This document shows positions 23,857 through 34,656 of a stretch of DNA of 64,000 nt, one piece after another. The notes below the pieces were generated by a model. It was not told the origin of the DNA and made no database searches. It worked only from the letters and a program-made list of their open reading frames with translations. Source of the stretch: Chamaecyparis obtusa (lineage: Eukaryota > Streptophyta > Pinopsida > Cupressales > Cupressaceae); the NCBI GenBank assembly GCA_027943335.1, contig BSBK01006379.1, positions 1 through 64,000 on the forward strand, given 5' to 3'. The position numbers and the translations under genes were made by a program. Position 1 is the first letter of the stretch. The number at the start of each line of letters is the position of its first letter.

Positions 23857-24452
23857 GCCATAGAAAATCCACCTCTCCTCAAGGCAAAATGAAGGTCATC
23901 AGAGTGTTTGACTGGTTCAATTCTAGATTTTAGGGACCTCTCGATCCTAGGAATGCTCAAATTTTGCAATGCATACTTAGTTTTGGAGAACCGATTAAGC
24001 TGAACATCCAAATCCTTAACCGTGAAGATTTTTGGAATCCGAATGCTACTGCATTCCTTGATTTTTCTTTCTGTGGATACCCTAGATCCCAAGGTAAGCT
24101 TATTTACCAAGAGATCTTCCTTTTTGTGATTCAAAACATCTTTAGATTTCCTGCCTTCTTCCAGACTTCTCTATTTTTTCTCGACTATGAATGCTTTGAG
24201 ATGATCGTAATTGGGGCTTGGAAATTTCACATTTGTTTGGCGACAATCAACTGCTTTGTGGCCATACAACCAGCAGTTAAAATAGTAGCCCGAGTACCCA
24301 GTATTACTGGTATCATCTTCTACTGCCTTGCTATTAGCATGAAAACCTAGTTCCAAGAGCCCTAGCTTTTTGAAAGCTTTGTTTCGTGGTTTATTTCTAA
24401 ATTTTGCAGACTGCTTTTGTTCGCTCATTTTCGCTCTCCAAAAATTAACCAT
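23857..24452 (-). pseudogene. LINE ORF1 N-terminal part, displaced by the array
   Basis: Minus-strand frames at 24452-24171 and 24134-23857 encode a basic N-terminus (MSEQKQSAKFRNKPRNKAFKK) and a knuckle-like YFNCWLYGHKAVDC, in which the first Cys of a C-x2-C-x4-H-x4-C motif is Tyr. The next part runs to HFALRRGGFSMA and then directly into the LTR. Removing the array and one copy of the 5-bp duplication restores the same phase with the left flank (VDPKNARPKEHEW), apart from one TAG at the join. This supports one original ORF1. A stop separates the two open stretches near 24160. Confidence 0.7.
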
Positions 24453-25172
24453 ATCTTATCATAATAAATTTACACTATATTATTCATATTGTTGATACGA
24501 GGTTGATAACCTATTGAAATTCTCATGTCAAGTTGCATAACTCTATTTTTCTAAAATTTCTTTATCACTTTAGGGCCTACTTTGGCCTCACATGATCTTG
24601 CACATATCAGAAGCTAACAAACAAAAATAACATTAAGTCCCTTAAGAAATAAGAACAACATGGCATAGTGGAAGGGGGATCTTTGCCATTTGGTTTTCCC
24701 ACTACACATGAGGAATGAACCACTCCTTGGCTTATTTGTATCTCCAGCACAAACATGCAAAATAGGCAAAGTGAATATGCGAATTCATTTAGAGGAGTCT
24801 TGTCATCCAAAAGAAAACAAGTCTACCTTTAAATAAGAAAAGTAGTTACTAAATGAGTAGACTATTCATAATCTAATGGACTATCCATATAAATCCACTT
24901 TCCTAAAGTCGCTTATCCTTCTATAACATGCCTATACATATAGTAAAAAATTTAACACATCTATTAGCCCCACATACAATCATTAAAGAAATTTTGATAA
25001 TTCTAAATAGTAGCCCGATAAATCTTAATAAGAAATTTTGTTAAATCTCCTACCAACCGACACACATTTTTACTTAATTGCATTTCATCACTCTATCTCT
25101 TTATTTAATGAATCTAAATCCCCAAAAGAAACTTTCATATAACTTGTATACCATGTTTGTTTAACCTTCAAC
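24453..25172. other. Intergenic stretch; no supported gene
   Basis: AT-rich DNA between the LINE 5' end (around 24450-24480, not exactly placed) and the F-box-like remnant. A 67-codon minus-strand frame at 24607-24810 has no recognisable motif and I do not support it as a gene. Confidence 0.5.
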
Positions 25173-25429
25173 TCACTTCATACTTTGAGTCTCTGTATTA
25201 AAGACTTTAATGTTGTCAAAATTTATCACATAAACATCTCCATCAAGAAAAATAGCTTTAGTAAAATATCTCAACATCGCTCGATAAGAAGAAGACCCCA
25301 CTTTTTTCCCTCTACATAACATATCCTCCTCAGCTACTAAAAACACTTTTGTTCTTACTATATTGATATCCCCTCCTGCAAAGTATATATATCCTTTCGA
25401 TGAAGATTCTGTAAACACAATGTCATATT
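25173..25429 (-). pseudogene. F-box/kelch-like pseudogene, distal fragment
   Basis: The minus strand encodes GYIYFAGGD, then VFLVAEEDMLCRG, AIFLDGDVYVI and KVFNTETQ, the style of kelch repeats (a hydrophobic pair, double Gly, then a Tyr/Trp-containing strand). It begins after a possible splice acceptor TTTACAG near 25410 and stops at 25173. It appears to continue the F-box/kelch-like piece at 38371-38760, from which it is separated by element D. The family acts as substrate adaptors of SCF ubiquitin ligases; this copy is fragmentary. Confidence 0.45.
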
Positions 25430-26628
25430 CGTAATACCCCAAATATGGGCTATAAGTTCATTAATCTTTTATATCGACACATCAAACGAAATCAACATTG
25501 AATTTCTAACCTAAGGCACATCTGAACATCATCAAATCTTAATTGATTATCTCAAATTCTGCATCAGAGAATATTCCTAGTAATATTCTTAAAATTATCC
25601 TAATTATCTTTGATTTAATGATTATTTGGCGATAAATCTAATTTATCCTAAAGTTTGATTAATTGAATATTCTCAATATTTAATTAATTAAGTTTAATTT
25701 TGCCACTTAATTGTTTAATTGAAGTTAATTATATTTATTCATAAATTTTATTATTTAATTTTGACAATAAATCCAAAATCCTATGAATAATTGATTGAAT
25801 TCTTATTTAATTAATTAAAGCAAGTTGTCAATTTTTAATAATATTGTTTTTGAATAAAAGTTTGAAAAATGATTGATTAACCCATAAATCAATTGTTTTA
25901 TTTTTCAAAATCAGTTAAGTTGGAAATAAATCACTTTATTATTAAATCAATTCATAAATAAATCATGCACAATCAAGAAAAGCAGACAACTATCAATTAT
26001 CAATTAAAGCTAAACTCTATTTGGAGTTAGACTTTGCTTTTGCATGTTTTTGTGAGTTAAATATCCTTTATTTAAAAATAACTCAAAAATCAACCTGAGT
26101 TATTTGAGTGATTTATGGCTTTTCTCATGCACCTCCAAAGCCCTAGATTTCTATAAATTAAGGCCTCAGCTCTTCATAAATAATCTCATAATTGTGCAAA
26201 CTTATGCTGGCAAATTGGTGTCTGAAGAATTGGAGCTTCTTTTTGCAAATCAAACAACTTTGTGAGATCATTCATATTTTAGCATATCATATTAGAATTT
26301 CATTTCTAGATTAGTATTTCATATCAGTTTTTCATTCTAGAATAGATTCATATCAGATTTCTCATTCTTATTGCATAGAAAATATTAAAAAAATAGATTA
26401 ATTGCATTCATTCTATATCTAGATTAATTGCATTCAAATCCTTTGTTTAGGTGTCATCAAGGTCACTGATCTCAGTATAATCTGAGAATACATACTCGCA
26501 TCTATTAGAAGACAGTAAATCACCTGGTTAGTTTAGTTTCATTTATTGCACGATTTCAATTTCAACTAACCTCTAATGTTTTACTAAAGTGTTGTGTCTA
26601 CAGATCAGGTACAAAATTCACACACACA
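25430..26628 (+). repeat. Element D 5' LTR
   Basis: Starts CGTAATACCCC (TG changed to CG) and ends in a CA run, ...TTCACACACACA. TATA-like ctataaatta at 26151-26160, followed by purine-poor sequence typical of a transcription start. It keeps 101 bp (25920-26021) that are missing from the 3' LTR. Confidence 0.9.
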
Positions 26629-26632
26629 TTTC

Positions 26633-26650
26633 TGGCACCTACTGTGGGGC
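26633..26650 (+). other. Element D primer binding site (Tat-type)
   Basis: TGGCACCTACTGTGGGGC, four bases after the LTR. It resembles the TGGCGCC-type sites of plant Tat/Athila elements; I cannot name the tRNA with confidence. Confidence 0.7.
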
Positions 26651-26790
26651 CCTGATACGGGTTTCCAATTCAATTCTATCAATTTCTATCTTTTCTTGTC
26701 ATTTTCTGAGCCAAAGCTATGATTTTTATATTCTGTCCATACAATTTTCGTACAAGTTTCTAACAAAAGTCATACCAGACTATACCCACT

Positions 26791-26932
26791 GTCATATGAC
26801 AATTTATTTTATCGAGGATCTTGTCAGACTGTACACACTGTCATTTGAAAGGTAGAAAGTCATATGATCTGACACCCAGTGTCGTACGAGTTTTTGGACT
26901 GTCGTCTGGAAGCACACCCACTGTTGTATGAG
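26791..26932 (+). repeat. Palindromic motif cluster 1 in D leader
   Basis: Copies at 26791 (gtcatatgac), 26840 (gtcatttgaa), 26859 (gtcatatgat), 26881 (gtcgtacgag), 26901 (gtcgtctgga) and 26923 (gttgtatgag): six copies in 142 bp with spacing near 20 bp from the third onward. Confidence 0.75.
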
Positions 26933-28267
26933 TTGTGGCACCAGGTTTTAATTGTCATTTCATTTTTCAGGGTAGTTTGTCAGATTTGATTTCCAGATTT
27001 GGACTAATAGCTAATCTTAACAATTGAAATTCTCTATTTTTTATTGATTTCTGCTGGTTTTGATTGGGAAAAGCGCAAGAATTGCTGAAAATAGGTAAAA
27101 ATATACTAAGCACGTTGCGAGGAATTTAGGTAATCTTCTCAGCTGATAAGACTTCAATTTTGGACTTAAAATGAACATCTCATGTGTCTGGCTTGAGTGA
27201 CTTTTTATTGCTTCCACATCACATATTTCATTTGGGTTATAAAAATGAACATATATTTTCTTTCAGCATCTTTGTTACACATAGTAAATAGGCCCTATGA
27301 ACACTATTCATGGATCTTGAGAGAGTGAGTTTCCAGTGAAACTCTTCTCAACGAAGGAACCCTTGTAGGTAGGGAGGATACTGAGGGAGTCTCATGTTCC
27401 ACTAGATCCGTGTGTCTTCAACTTTTGATCGATGCATTCTCTCTCCGGAGAGGTTGATAGATCATAAGGGGTTGACGTCATAGATCTTTGTGAGATAATC
27501 TTGGTCTTAGCATGTCAGATTAATCTGTCTACTTTGTTTGGGTTAAAAGTGAAAAGGCTAAGGGATTATGCTCTACTTCCTTTTTGGATAGTACTAGAAA
27601 CCCAAATCCTTGAATCTGGAACTAGTCTCCATGTGGTATATTTTGTGAGTCACCTTTAAAGAGGGTTAACCATAGTGGACATTCCCTTAATTGGGTCAAC
27701 CACATTGATGAAACCTCAAGGGGTAGTAGCCATTTTCACCGTGGTAGTGACAGCCGCTATATAAATGTCCTTGTGGAAGAAATCTTCACAGTTGTGGTTC
27801 ATTATTGGGTTGTCAGATCTCCCTAGCAGCTCTTGATTGATTAAATTCTTAGACTGTGTCAAAACCCTGGTGCGTCGGGATTGGAATTCACCCCTTTGGA
27901 TCATAAAAGTTGCAGAGTCAAACCATTACTAAAAACCCTAGAGAGGCCAAATTTTCATTTTTCTAGGGTATATGTGCGTTATTGCAAAACTTTTTGGAAC
28001 ATACACAATTAGTGCTTCGGAGGATTAGAACAAATAAAATCACTTGATTGTTCATGTGTAAGGTTGCTTTTGCCCTTGTTCATTATTTTCAGACATACTT
28101 GAAATCACTTGCTTGCTATTTTGCGTGCTTGCTTATCTATCTGGTTATTGAAAACAAACAAATCATTTACCATCCTCAAAATTTAGACATTGAAATTTGC
28201 AAAGAAACTGAATCTAAAAACTCAATATTTGCAAAATCTGAAGTAAAATTCTTTTCTAGAGTCCACT

Positions 28268-28480
28268 GTCATCTCAATCATTCTTAGAGTCGTACAAGTT
28301 TTGGAAAGAGTCATTTCATTTACTCCTGAGTGTCGTACGATACTAGGTTGATTGTCGTACGAGTGTTTCTACTAGTCATTTTCAAAAATCAATTTTCTTT
28401 TGTCAACTATCATAAAAGTTTAGCAATTGTCATTTCATGCCATGCCCACTATCATATGATTTTGCAGAAAGTCATTTGAG
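28268..28480 (+). repeat. Palindromic motif cluster 2 in D leader
   Basis: Copies at 28268, 28289 (gtcgtacaag), 28310 (gtcatttcat), 28332 (gtcgtacgat), 28354 (gtcgtacgag), 28375, 28429, 28451 (atcatatgat) and 28471 (gtcatttgag). The first six are 21-22 bp apart, close to two helical turns. Confidence 0.75.
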
Positions 28481-28919
28481 AAGTTTTGAAAAAATGCCAG
28501 AAAGTTGTCAAAATTGCTAGATATCCAGCTTTTTCAGCCTATTTCCAGAATCTGTGAAATAAATCACTGTGTCAAGAATAGAGCAGTAAGCTATTGAGAA
28601 TCCAATCATTATCCCAAAGTGGTCTTTTGAATCTAATCCAGCCTTCTGTTTAATCGATTTGAGTCTTTATCATCTTGTGTCAAAACCTTGTCATAACTAT
28701 CAATCTTCAATCAATCATCAAAAGGACTAAGTGTTGTGATATCTTGTCCGCTATCTTTTGGGCATCTACCCATACATCCAAGGCACAATATCCCTCATCT
28801 AAGTCATATCTATACTTCAATCAATCAAACCTTGACAAGGTTGCATCATCTAATCATCTTGATTCAATTCATTCTTCAGTTGTCTTCATCTTATTCTTTT
28901 TCTTCACCCAAGGTTAATA

Positions 28920-30682
28920 GTGGAAACTAGAGCTTCCTCTCACAAGAAATATAGAGAAGCATCCCAGACCTTACCTATTATCACTACCAAGGGTCCAACT
29001 CTTGAACAACTCTACAATTTGGGTCTGTACGAAGATGACGGTCTTGGCAACTTTCGATTAAAAATTGGTTATGTACCTCCTCCATCAACTCACAAAGGCA
29101 ATCAACAAACTCCTCATCAATCTATTCCAGGGAGTCCACAAACTCCTAACATGTCTCAAGCAGGGACAAACTTTGGCTCTCAAAGAGCTCAATCTCAACA
29201 TGGTGCAGATCAGGAACCCGCACCTAAAGAAATTGCTCAATATCAAAATGATGATAACTTCAAACGAATGATGAAGCATTTCTTGAAAGAAGATAGAGAG
29301 GCATACTTTTTACAATTGGCTCATCAAGGAGCTAAACTTCCTCCCAACTTTAATGTTGAAGATATCATTACACATGAGGAAGAAACTCCATTCACAGCTA
29401 TGATGAAATAGATGCATGCCATGCAAGTCAAGCTTAATAATCTTGAGAAAGAAAAGGAACCAAAGGAGTTCTCCATGGAGGCCCTATGTCCTTTTCCATT
29501 CGACAAAGACTTGTACATGCCACCATTCCTAAAAAGAGTGGAGATGCCTAAGTATGATAAGTATGATGGACACTTAGATCCCCAAGATCATGTCAGAGAA
29601 TTTTGTACACAATCTGTGGAGTTCATGCATGAACCAACCTATCTGATGTGTCTCTTCCCTCGATCTCTAAGGGGAGCAACCATCCACTGGTTCTCTAGAT
29701 TGCCTTCTACTATCAAAACTTTTGAGGAGTTGATCAAATTGTTTTATCAGCATACTCCTACAATATTCAACATCCAGTCACCATGATTGATATCTGTAAT
29801 CTCAAGAAATATCTAGGGGAACCATTCCTAACATTTCTTAAGAGATGGAGGAAGAAGTTCTCTCTATATGCTAGACCTATTCCAGAAATAGAAAAACTGG
29901 AAATCTTCATCAATAACCTTGTTCCAAAAATCAATTATCCTCTACAAATGCAAGATCATACATCTTTTGATAAGATGGTGGACAATGCTATCAAAATTGA
30001 AAAAGTGCTTGTAAAAAAAGGAGAAATCACACTTCAAAAAGACAAGTACAAATCAGGATCCAGTTCTAAAGACAAGAATAAAAACTGGAACAAGAATAAA
30101 GGCATCATCACAGATGGCATTGTTGATACCATCCGTGCCCCATCTAAGGCACCAGCTTTCAATCTAACTATTGGTACCCAAGCCATAAAAGCTTCAGAAC
30201 AAAAGGTGCCTGAATCATCTCAAAAGAAGCCAGAGTATAAAAAGTGGTCCGCTGATAATAAACGAACGTTCACTCCTCTTGGAGAATCTTTGGAATTAGC
30301 CATGAGAACTCTGGTAGCCAATAACATCATCTCCTTGCTTGAGATCCAACCACCTGATTTTGAGCCTAAACCAAAATGGTGGAGAGAGAATGAATTCTGT
30401 GATTTCCATCGAGGTAAAGGTCACAAAATGAATAATTGTTTATGCTTGAAACATACTATTCAAGATCTGATTGATAAAGGAGATATCACTATTGACAATC
30501 ATAAGAGCAATAATGATTATACAGCATTCACAAAACCATTTTCGAAACATGGTCAAGAAGTTTCATCTTCTCAACCTAATATGGGGGCAAAGGTCAATTA
30601 TGCTTACCCGGGAAATAATGCTATTATCAATATGGTTGAGCCTTGTCTCTCTGAACATTTTAATGTCATCACAATTGTGTGA
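28920..30682 (+). pseudogene. Element D gag
   Basis: Gag starts at GTG (28920; METRASSHKKY-like start with ATG lost) and reads through PTLEQLYNLGLYEDD. It meets a TAG at 29409-29411, continues in the same frame with FPFDKDLYMPPF, MPKYDKYDGHLDPQDH and LFPRSLRGATIHWF, then shifts frame near 29745 and continues from 29783 to 30682. The nucleic-acid-binding motif is the Tat-style C-x2-H variant CDFHRGKGHKMNNC at about 30400-30440, followed by LKHTIQDLIDKG. Gag would build the particle. Element E carries a homologous gag. The ending TGA at 30680-30682 lies within what should be a continuous gag-pol frame. Confidence 0.88.
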
Positions 30683-33290
30683 AAAGATAGAGATCATTCT
30701 TCAGTTAAGGTAGTTACTAGATCACAAGCTCAGACACATCTGAACGGGAAAATCCCAAATTCATCAAATGTCCCTAAGATGCCCTTCAATCTTTCTTTCG
30801 CTTCCAAATAGAAGGTTGTTTCTAAATCTTCCAATTCTAAAAATACAAGGCCAACATCTTATAGCATTGTCCAACAACTCCAACACACCAATGCAAAAAT
30901 CTCCATGTTTGAGTTGCTTCGGATATCTCCAGTTCATAGAGCTATTCTAGACAAAGCTTTCCTCAGATCCAATGTTCTTGATGACCTTGATTTAGACAAG
31001 TTCCAGACTATGGTTAGACATCTTACATCAGAGGAAGATGACAACTCCTTGAGTCACCCACATAATCAGCCTTTGCATATAGAAGTCTTGATCTAGAACT
31101 GTAGAGTCAAACGTGTGTTGATAGATGGGGGCACTGGCCTAAACATTTGTTCTTACAGCTTGATAACACAATTGGGATTTTCAAAATTGGCTATTGATCC
31201 TAGAAAGAAAATAACTATCAAAGCCTATGATGAACAAGAAAGATCTTCTAAAGGCACCATTGTCTTACCTATCAGAGAAGGTCCAGTTATCAAAGATACT
31301 ATATGTCAAGTTCTTGATCTACCTTTTGCTTACAACATCCTTCTAGGGAGACCATGGATACATGAGATGAAATCCATTCCTTCTACATTTCACCAATGCT
31401 TGAAATTTCCTTATGAAGGAGTAGAGGTCACTATTCCAGCAGACATATCCATCACTTGCAATACATTGAAGGAAAGTGCAGATAAGCTTGTGCCTAATAA
31501 CAGAGAATCTTCCATTGAACCAACTAAAAAAGCATCCACATCTAAAATGGAAGATCTTGCAAAAGAGGTTAATATCAAAGAAAATAGTATGGGAGAATAT
31601 ACTATGGAGCTAGTCTTATCTTTGACATCTCTCCCTATCTCACCTAAGTCTTATGGACAATCTTTGAAACAATCCAAACTAGAATCTAAAGAACCTCTTG
31701 AGGCATATAAAAAAAATTTTGTAGCAGAACAAGTCTCCAAGCAAGAATTTCAAGATGTAAATAGAGCATGCCCTACGGATGATTTTCCATTACCTAACAT
31801 TGATATGATAGTGAACATGACTGCGGGCTTTGAGATGTATTCTTTAATGGATGATTTTTTTGGATATAATCAAATAAAAATTGCTCCAGAAGATCAGGAG
31901 AAAACTGCTTTCACATGTGCATGGGGCACCTTCTATTGGAATGTCATGCCATTTGGGCTTAAAAATGTTGGTGCTACATATCAAAGAGCCATGACTTCTA
32001 TTTTTCATGACATGATGCATAGGAATATGGAGGATTATGTTGATGATACTTTAGCAAAATCTATGATTAGAGTTGAACATCTAAATGACTTGAGCAAGAT
32101 ACTAGGCAGAATGGAAAAATTTAGTCTCATACTAAATCCTAAGAAGTGTGCTTTTGGTGTCACTTCTGGAAAGCTCTTAGGATACATAGTCTCAAAGAAG
32201 GGTATTGAAGTTGATCCAGCTAAAGTAAAGACTATAATGGAAATGCAACCTCCAAAGAATATTAGTCAAATGAGGACATTGCAAGGAAGAGTTCAATCTA
32301 TTAGAAGATTCATATCACAGCTAGCAGATATATCACAACCTTTTACAAAAACATTACATAAAGGTGTGACCTTTGCATGGAATGAAGAATGTGAGAAGAA
32401 CTTTGACCATATCAAACAATATTTATCAAATCTTCCTATTTTGATGCCTCCTATTCATGGGAAGCCATTGATCTTATATGTCTCCGCTACAAATACATCA
32501 CTGGGGGCATTGCTAGCACAACATGATGAGAACAAAAAGGAAAGAGCTATATACTATATCAATAGAACATTGGTTGCATATGAGAAGAACTATTCAATGA
32601 TTGAGAAAGCTTATCTAGCTGTGATCTTTGCATCACAGAAACTAAGACACTACATGTTAGCTCATACCATACATTTGGTAGATAAAATTGATCCACTAAA
32701 GTACCTACTAAGAAAAGCTACCCTCACGGGTAGATTAGCCAAATGGATCATGCTCTTAAGTGAATTTGACATTGAATATGTGGAAAGAAAATCTATAAAA
32801 GGACAGGTTATTGCTGATCAATTAGCAGATGCACCTATGATTGATAATACACCAATGCAAATGGAATTTCCAGATTCCTCTATCATGGCTCTTTCTTCTA
32901 GAGAATGGCAGTTATTCTTTGATGGCTCCTATACACAGAATGGATCTAGAGCAAGCATATTTCTCATAACTCCTCAAGGATACTCAATCCCCAAAGTATT
33001 CAGATTAAAGTTCCCTTGCACAAACAATATTACAGAATATGAAGCCCTTTTGAATGGCATGAAACTAGCAATTGAGTGGAGAGTGACAGAGCTACACATT
33101 CATGGAGACTCTCAACTTGTTATTCATCAAGTCAATGATGTGTACCAAACTAAAGATGAAAAGCTCATTCCTTACAAGAGAATGGTAGATGATCTTAAGA
33201 AATAATTCATCTCTATCACATTTGAGAAAATTCCTAGAATGGAGAACAAGGTAGCCGATGCAATGGAAACACTATCTACTTTATTACAGT
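30683..33290 (+). pseudogene. Element D protease, reverse transcriptase and two RNase H domains
   Basis: After stops at 30680, 30808 and 31094, the open frame 31115-33205 (697 codons) begins at the protease site LIDGGTGLNI (DGG, usual for this lineage) with NILLGRPWIHEM. The reverse transcriptase has NRACPTDDFPLPNIDM, MDDFFGYNQI and YVDD (residues 308-311 counted from 31115), but lacks the expected N-terminal motifs just before NRACP. The first RNase H is degenerate (LYVSATNTSLGALL). A second, archaeal-like RNase H follows: FFDGSY (Asp 603), ITEYEAL (Glu 641), HGDSQL (Asp 665), and after a stop at 33205 NKVADAMETL at 33248-33277. This duplication is the Tat hallmark. Confidence 0.9.
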
Positions 33291-33299
33291 AGCCTGAAC

Positions 33300-34656
33300 A
33301 TGAGCTATGCTATGAGTTCCTGGTGGAAGCACTATCTTATCCTACATATGATTCCCCTGAAACCCGCATGATCTGCACTATTGTTGGTCATGATTCATCC
33401 CGATACAAAACCCTATTTTCCTATCTCCAAGACCAAATCATTCCCAATACCTTCAACCACCATGAAAAGAGATACCTTATCTGTAATGCCTCCCGATATG
33501 TCATCATTGCTCACGATCTATACAAATGAGGTTTAGATCATACGCTACTTAGATGTTTAGAATAGGAAGAGTCTCAACGTGCATTAGAGGAAGTCCATGA
33601 AGGTATTTGTGGGTCACACTTGAACGGTTTAACACTAGCTTGAAAACTTATTAGGGTTGGGTACTATTGGCCTGAAATGGAGAAAGAGGCTATCAAATTT
33701 GCTAAGAATTGTCAAAAGTGTCAAGTACATGGCAACCTAATTCATGCTCCAGAGAGAGATCTAATTCCCTTTACTACACAATGGCCTTTTCAATAATGGG
33801 CATTTGATCTTATAGGAGCTATACATCCTCATTCTTCCAATGGACATACCCATATAATCATAGCTACAGATTATTTTACAAAATGGGTAGAAGCAGTCCC
33901 TTTGACACAAGTAACTAGAAAGCAAATATCTATGTTCATATTGAACTATATCATATGTAGATATGGGATACCTCATTCCATAATCACAGATAATGGTGGA
34001 CAATTTAAGAACAAAGACCTAGATGATCTATGTGTCAAATTCAAGATCACACAACATTGGTCTTCTATCTACTATCCTCAAGGGAATGGACAAGTAGAGG
34101 CTTCTAATAAGAATCTACTAAAAATCTTGCATTGTACAGTTAATAAAATAGGAAGAAACTGGCATCTCATGATCAATCTAGCTCTTTGGGCTTATAGAAC
34201 AAGTATCAAAATGCCTACTGGGGCTACACCTTTCACTTTAGTTTATGGGTCTGAAGCGGTACTACCTATTGAGGTTGAAATCTCATCACTAAGAATCAGA
34301 ATGCATGGTCTAGTAATTGATGATGACTATAGAGTGTCTAGGTTGCAAGAACTTGAGCTACTAGATGAGCGCAGACAAGCAATGTATGATCATCTCAAAC
34401 TATATTAGAAGAGAATGTCTAGAGGTTACAACAAAAACGTCAAACACAGAGAATTTTAGGTTGGTGATCTAGTCTTGAGAGAGAATCCTAAAAATCAATC
34501 ACATCAAGAATGCAAGGAGAAGTTTGAACCCAACTAGCTGGGTCCCTTTGTTATCACTGCTAATTTTGGCTCTAGTGTCTATCAACTCTCAACGACTGAA
34601 GGAGAACAACTCCGAGAACCAATCAACATTCTCCATCTGAAGAAATTCTACGCCTA
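33300..34656 (+). pseudogene. Element D integrase
   Basis: The zinc-binding region reads GSHLNGLTL ... GYYWPEMEKEAIKFAKNCQKCQ (33610-33725) with stops inside. The core follows: WAFDLIGAIHPHSSNG (first Asp, near 33800), TDYFTKWVEAVP, TDNGGQF (second Asp, near 33990) and PQGNGQVEASN (Glu, near 34090). The C-terminal part (GATPFTLVYGSEAVLPIE) is open to 34408 and then continues past one stop to LREPINILHLKKFYA ending near 34656. All three catalytic residues are encoded. No chromodomain is seen, consistent with Tat rather than chromovirus affiliation. Confidence 0.9.

Larger units (their letters stand above)
26651..28919 (+). other. Element D leader with palindromic motif clusters
   Basis: About 2.3 kb between primer site and gag with no long frame. 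It contains two clusters of a degenerate 8-bp palindrome, TCRTAYGA (TCATATGA, TCGTACGA and near variants), at 26791-26932 and 28268-28480, usually preceded by ACTG or AGTG. A long non-coding leader is usual for Tat elements; the motif clusters are what stands out. Confidence 0.7.

Noticed and set aside
23862..24452. Independent host gene with a zinc knuckle
   Set aside because: Its frame joins the LINE ORF1 on the far side of the array, so a LINE origin explains it better.
24607..24810. 67-codon minus-strand open frame
   Set aside because: No recognisable motif, no splice or neighbour support, and a size expected by chance in AT-rich DNA.
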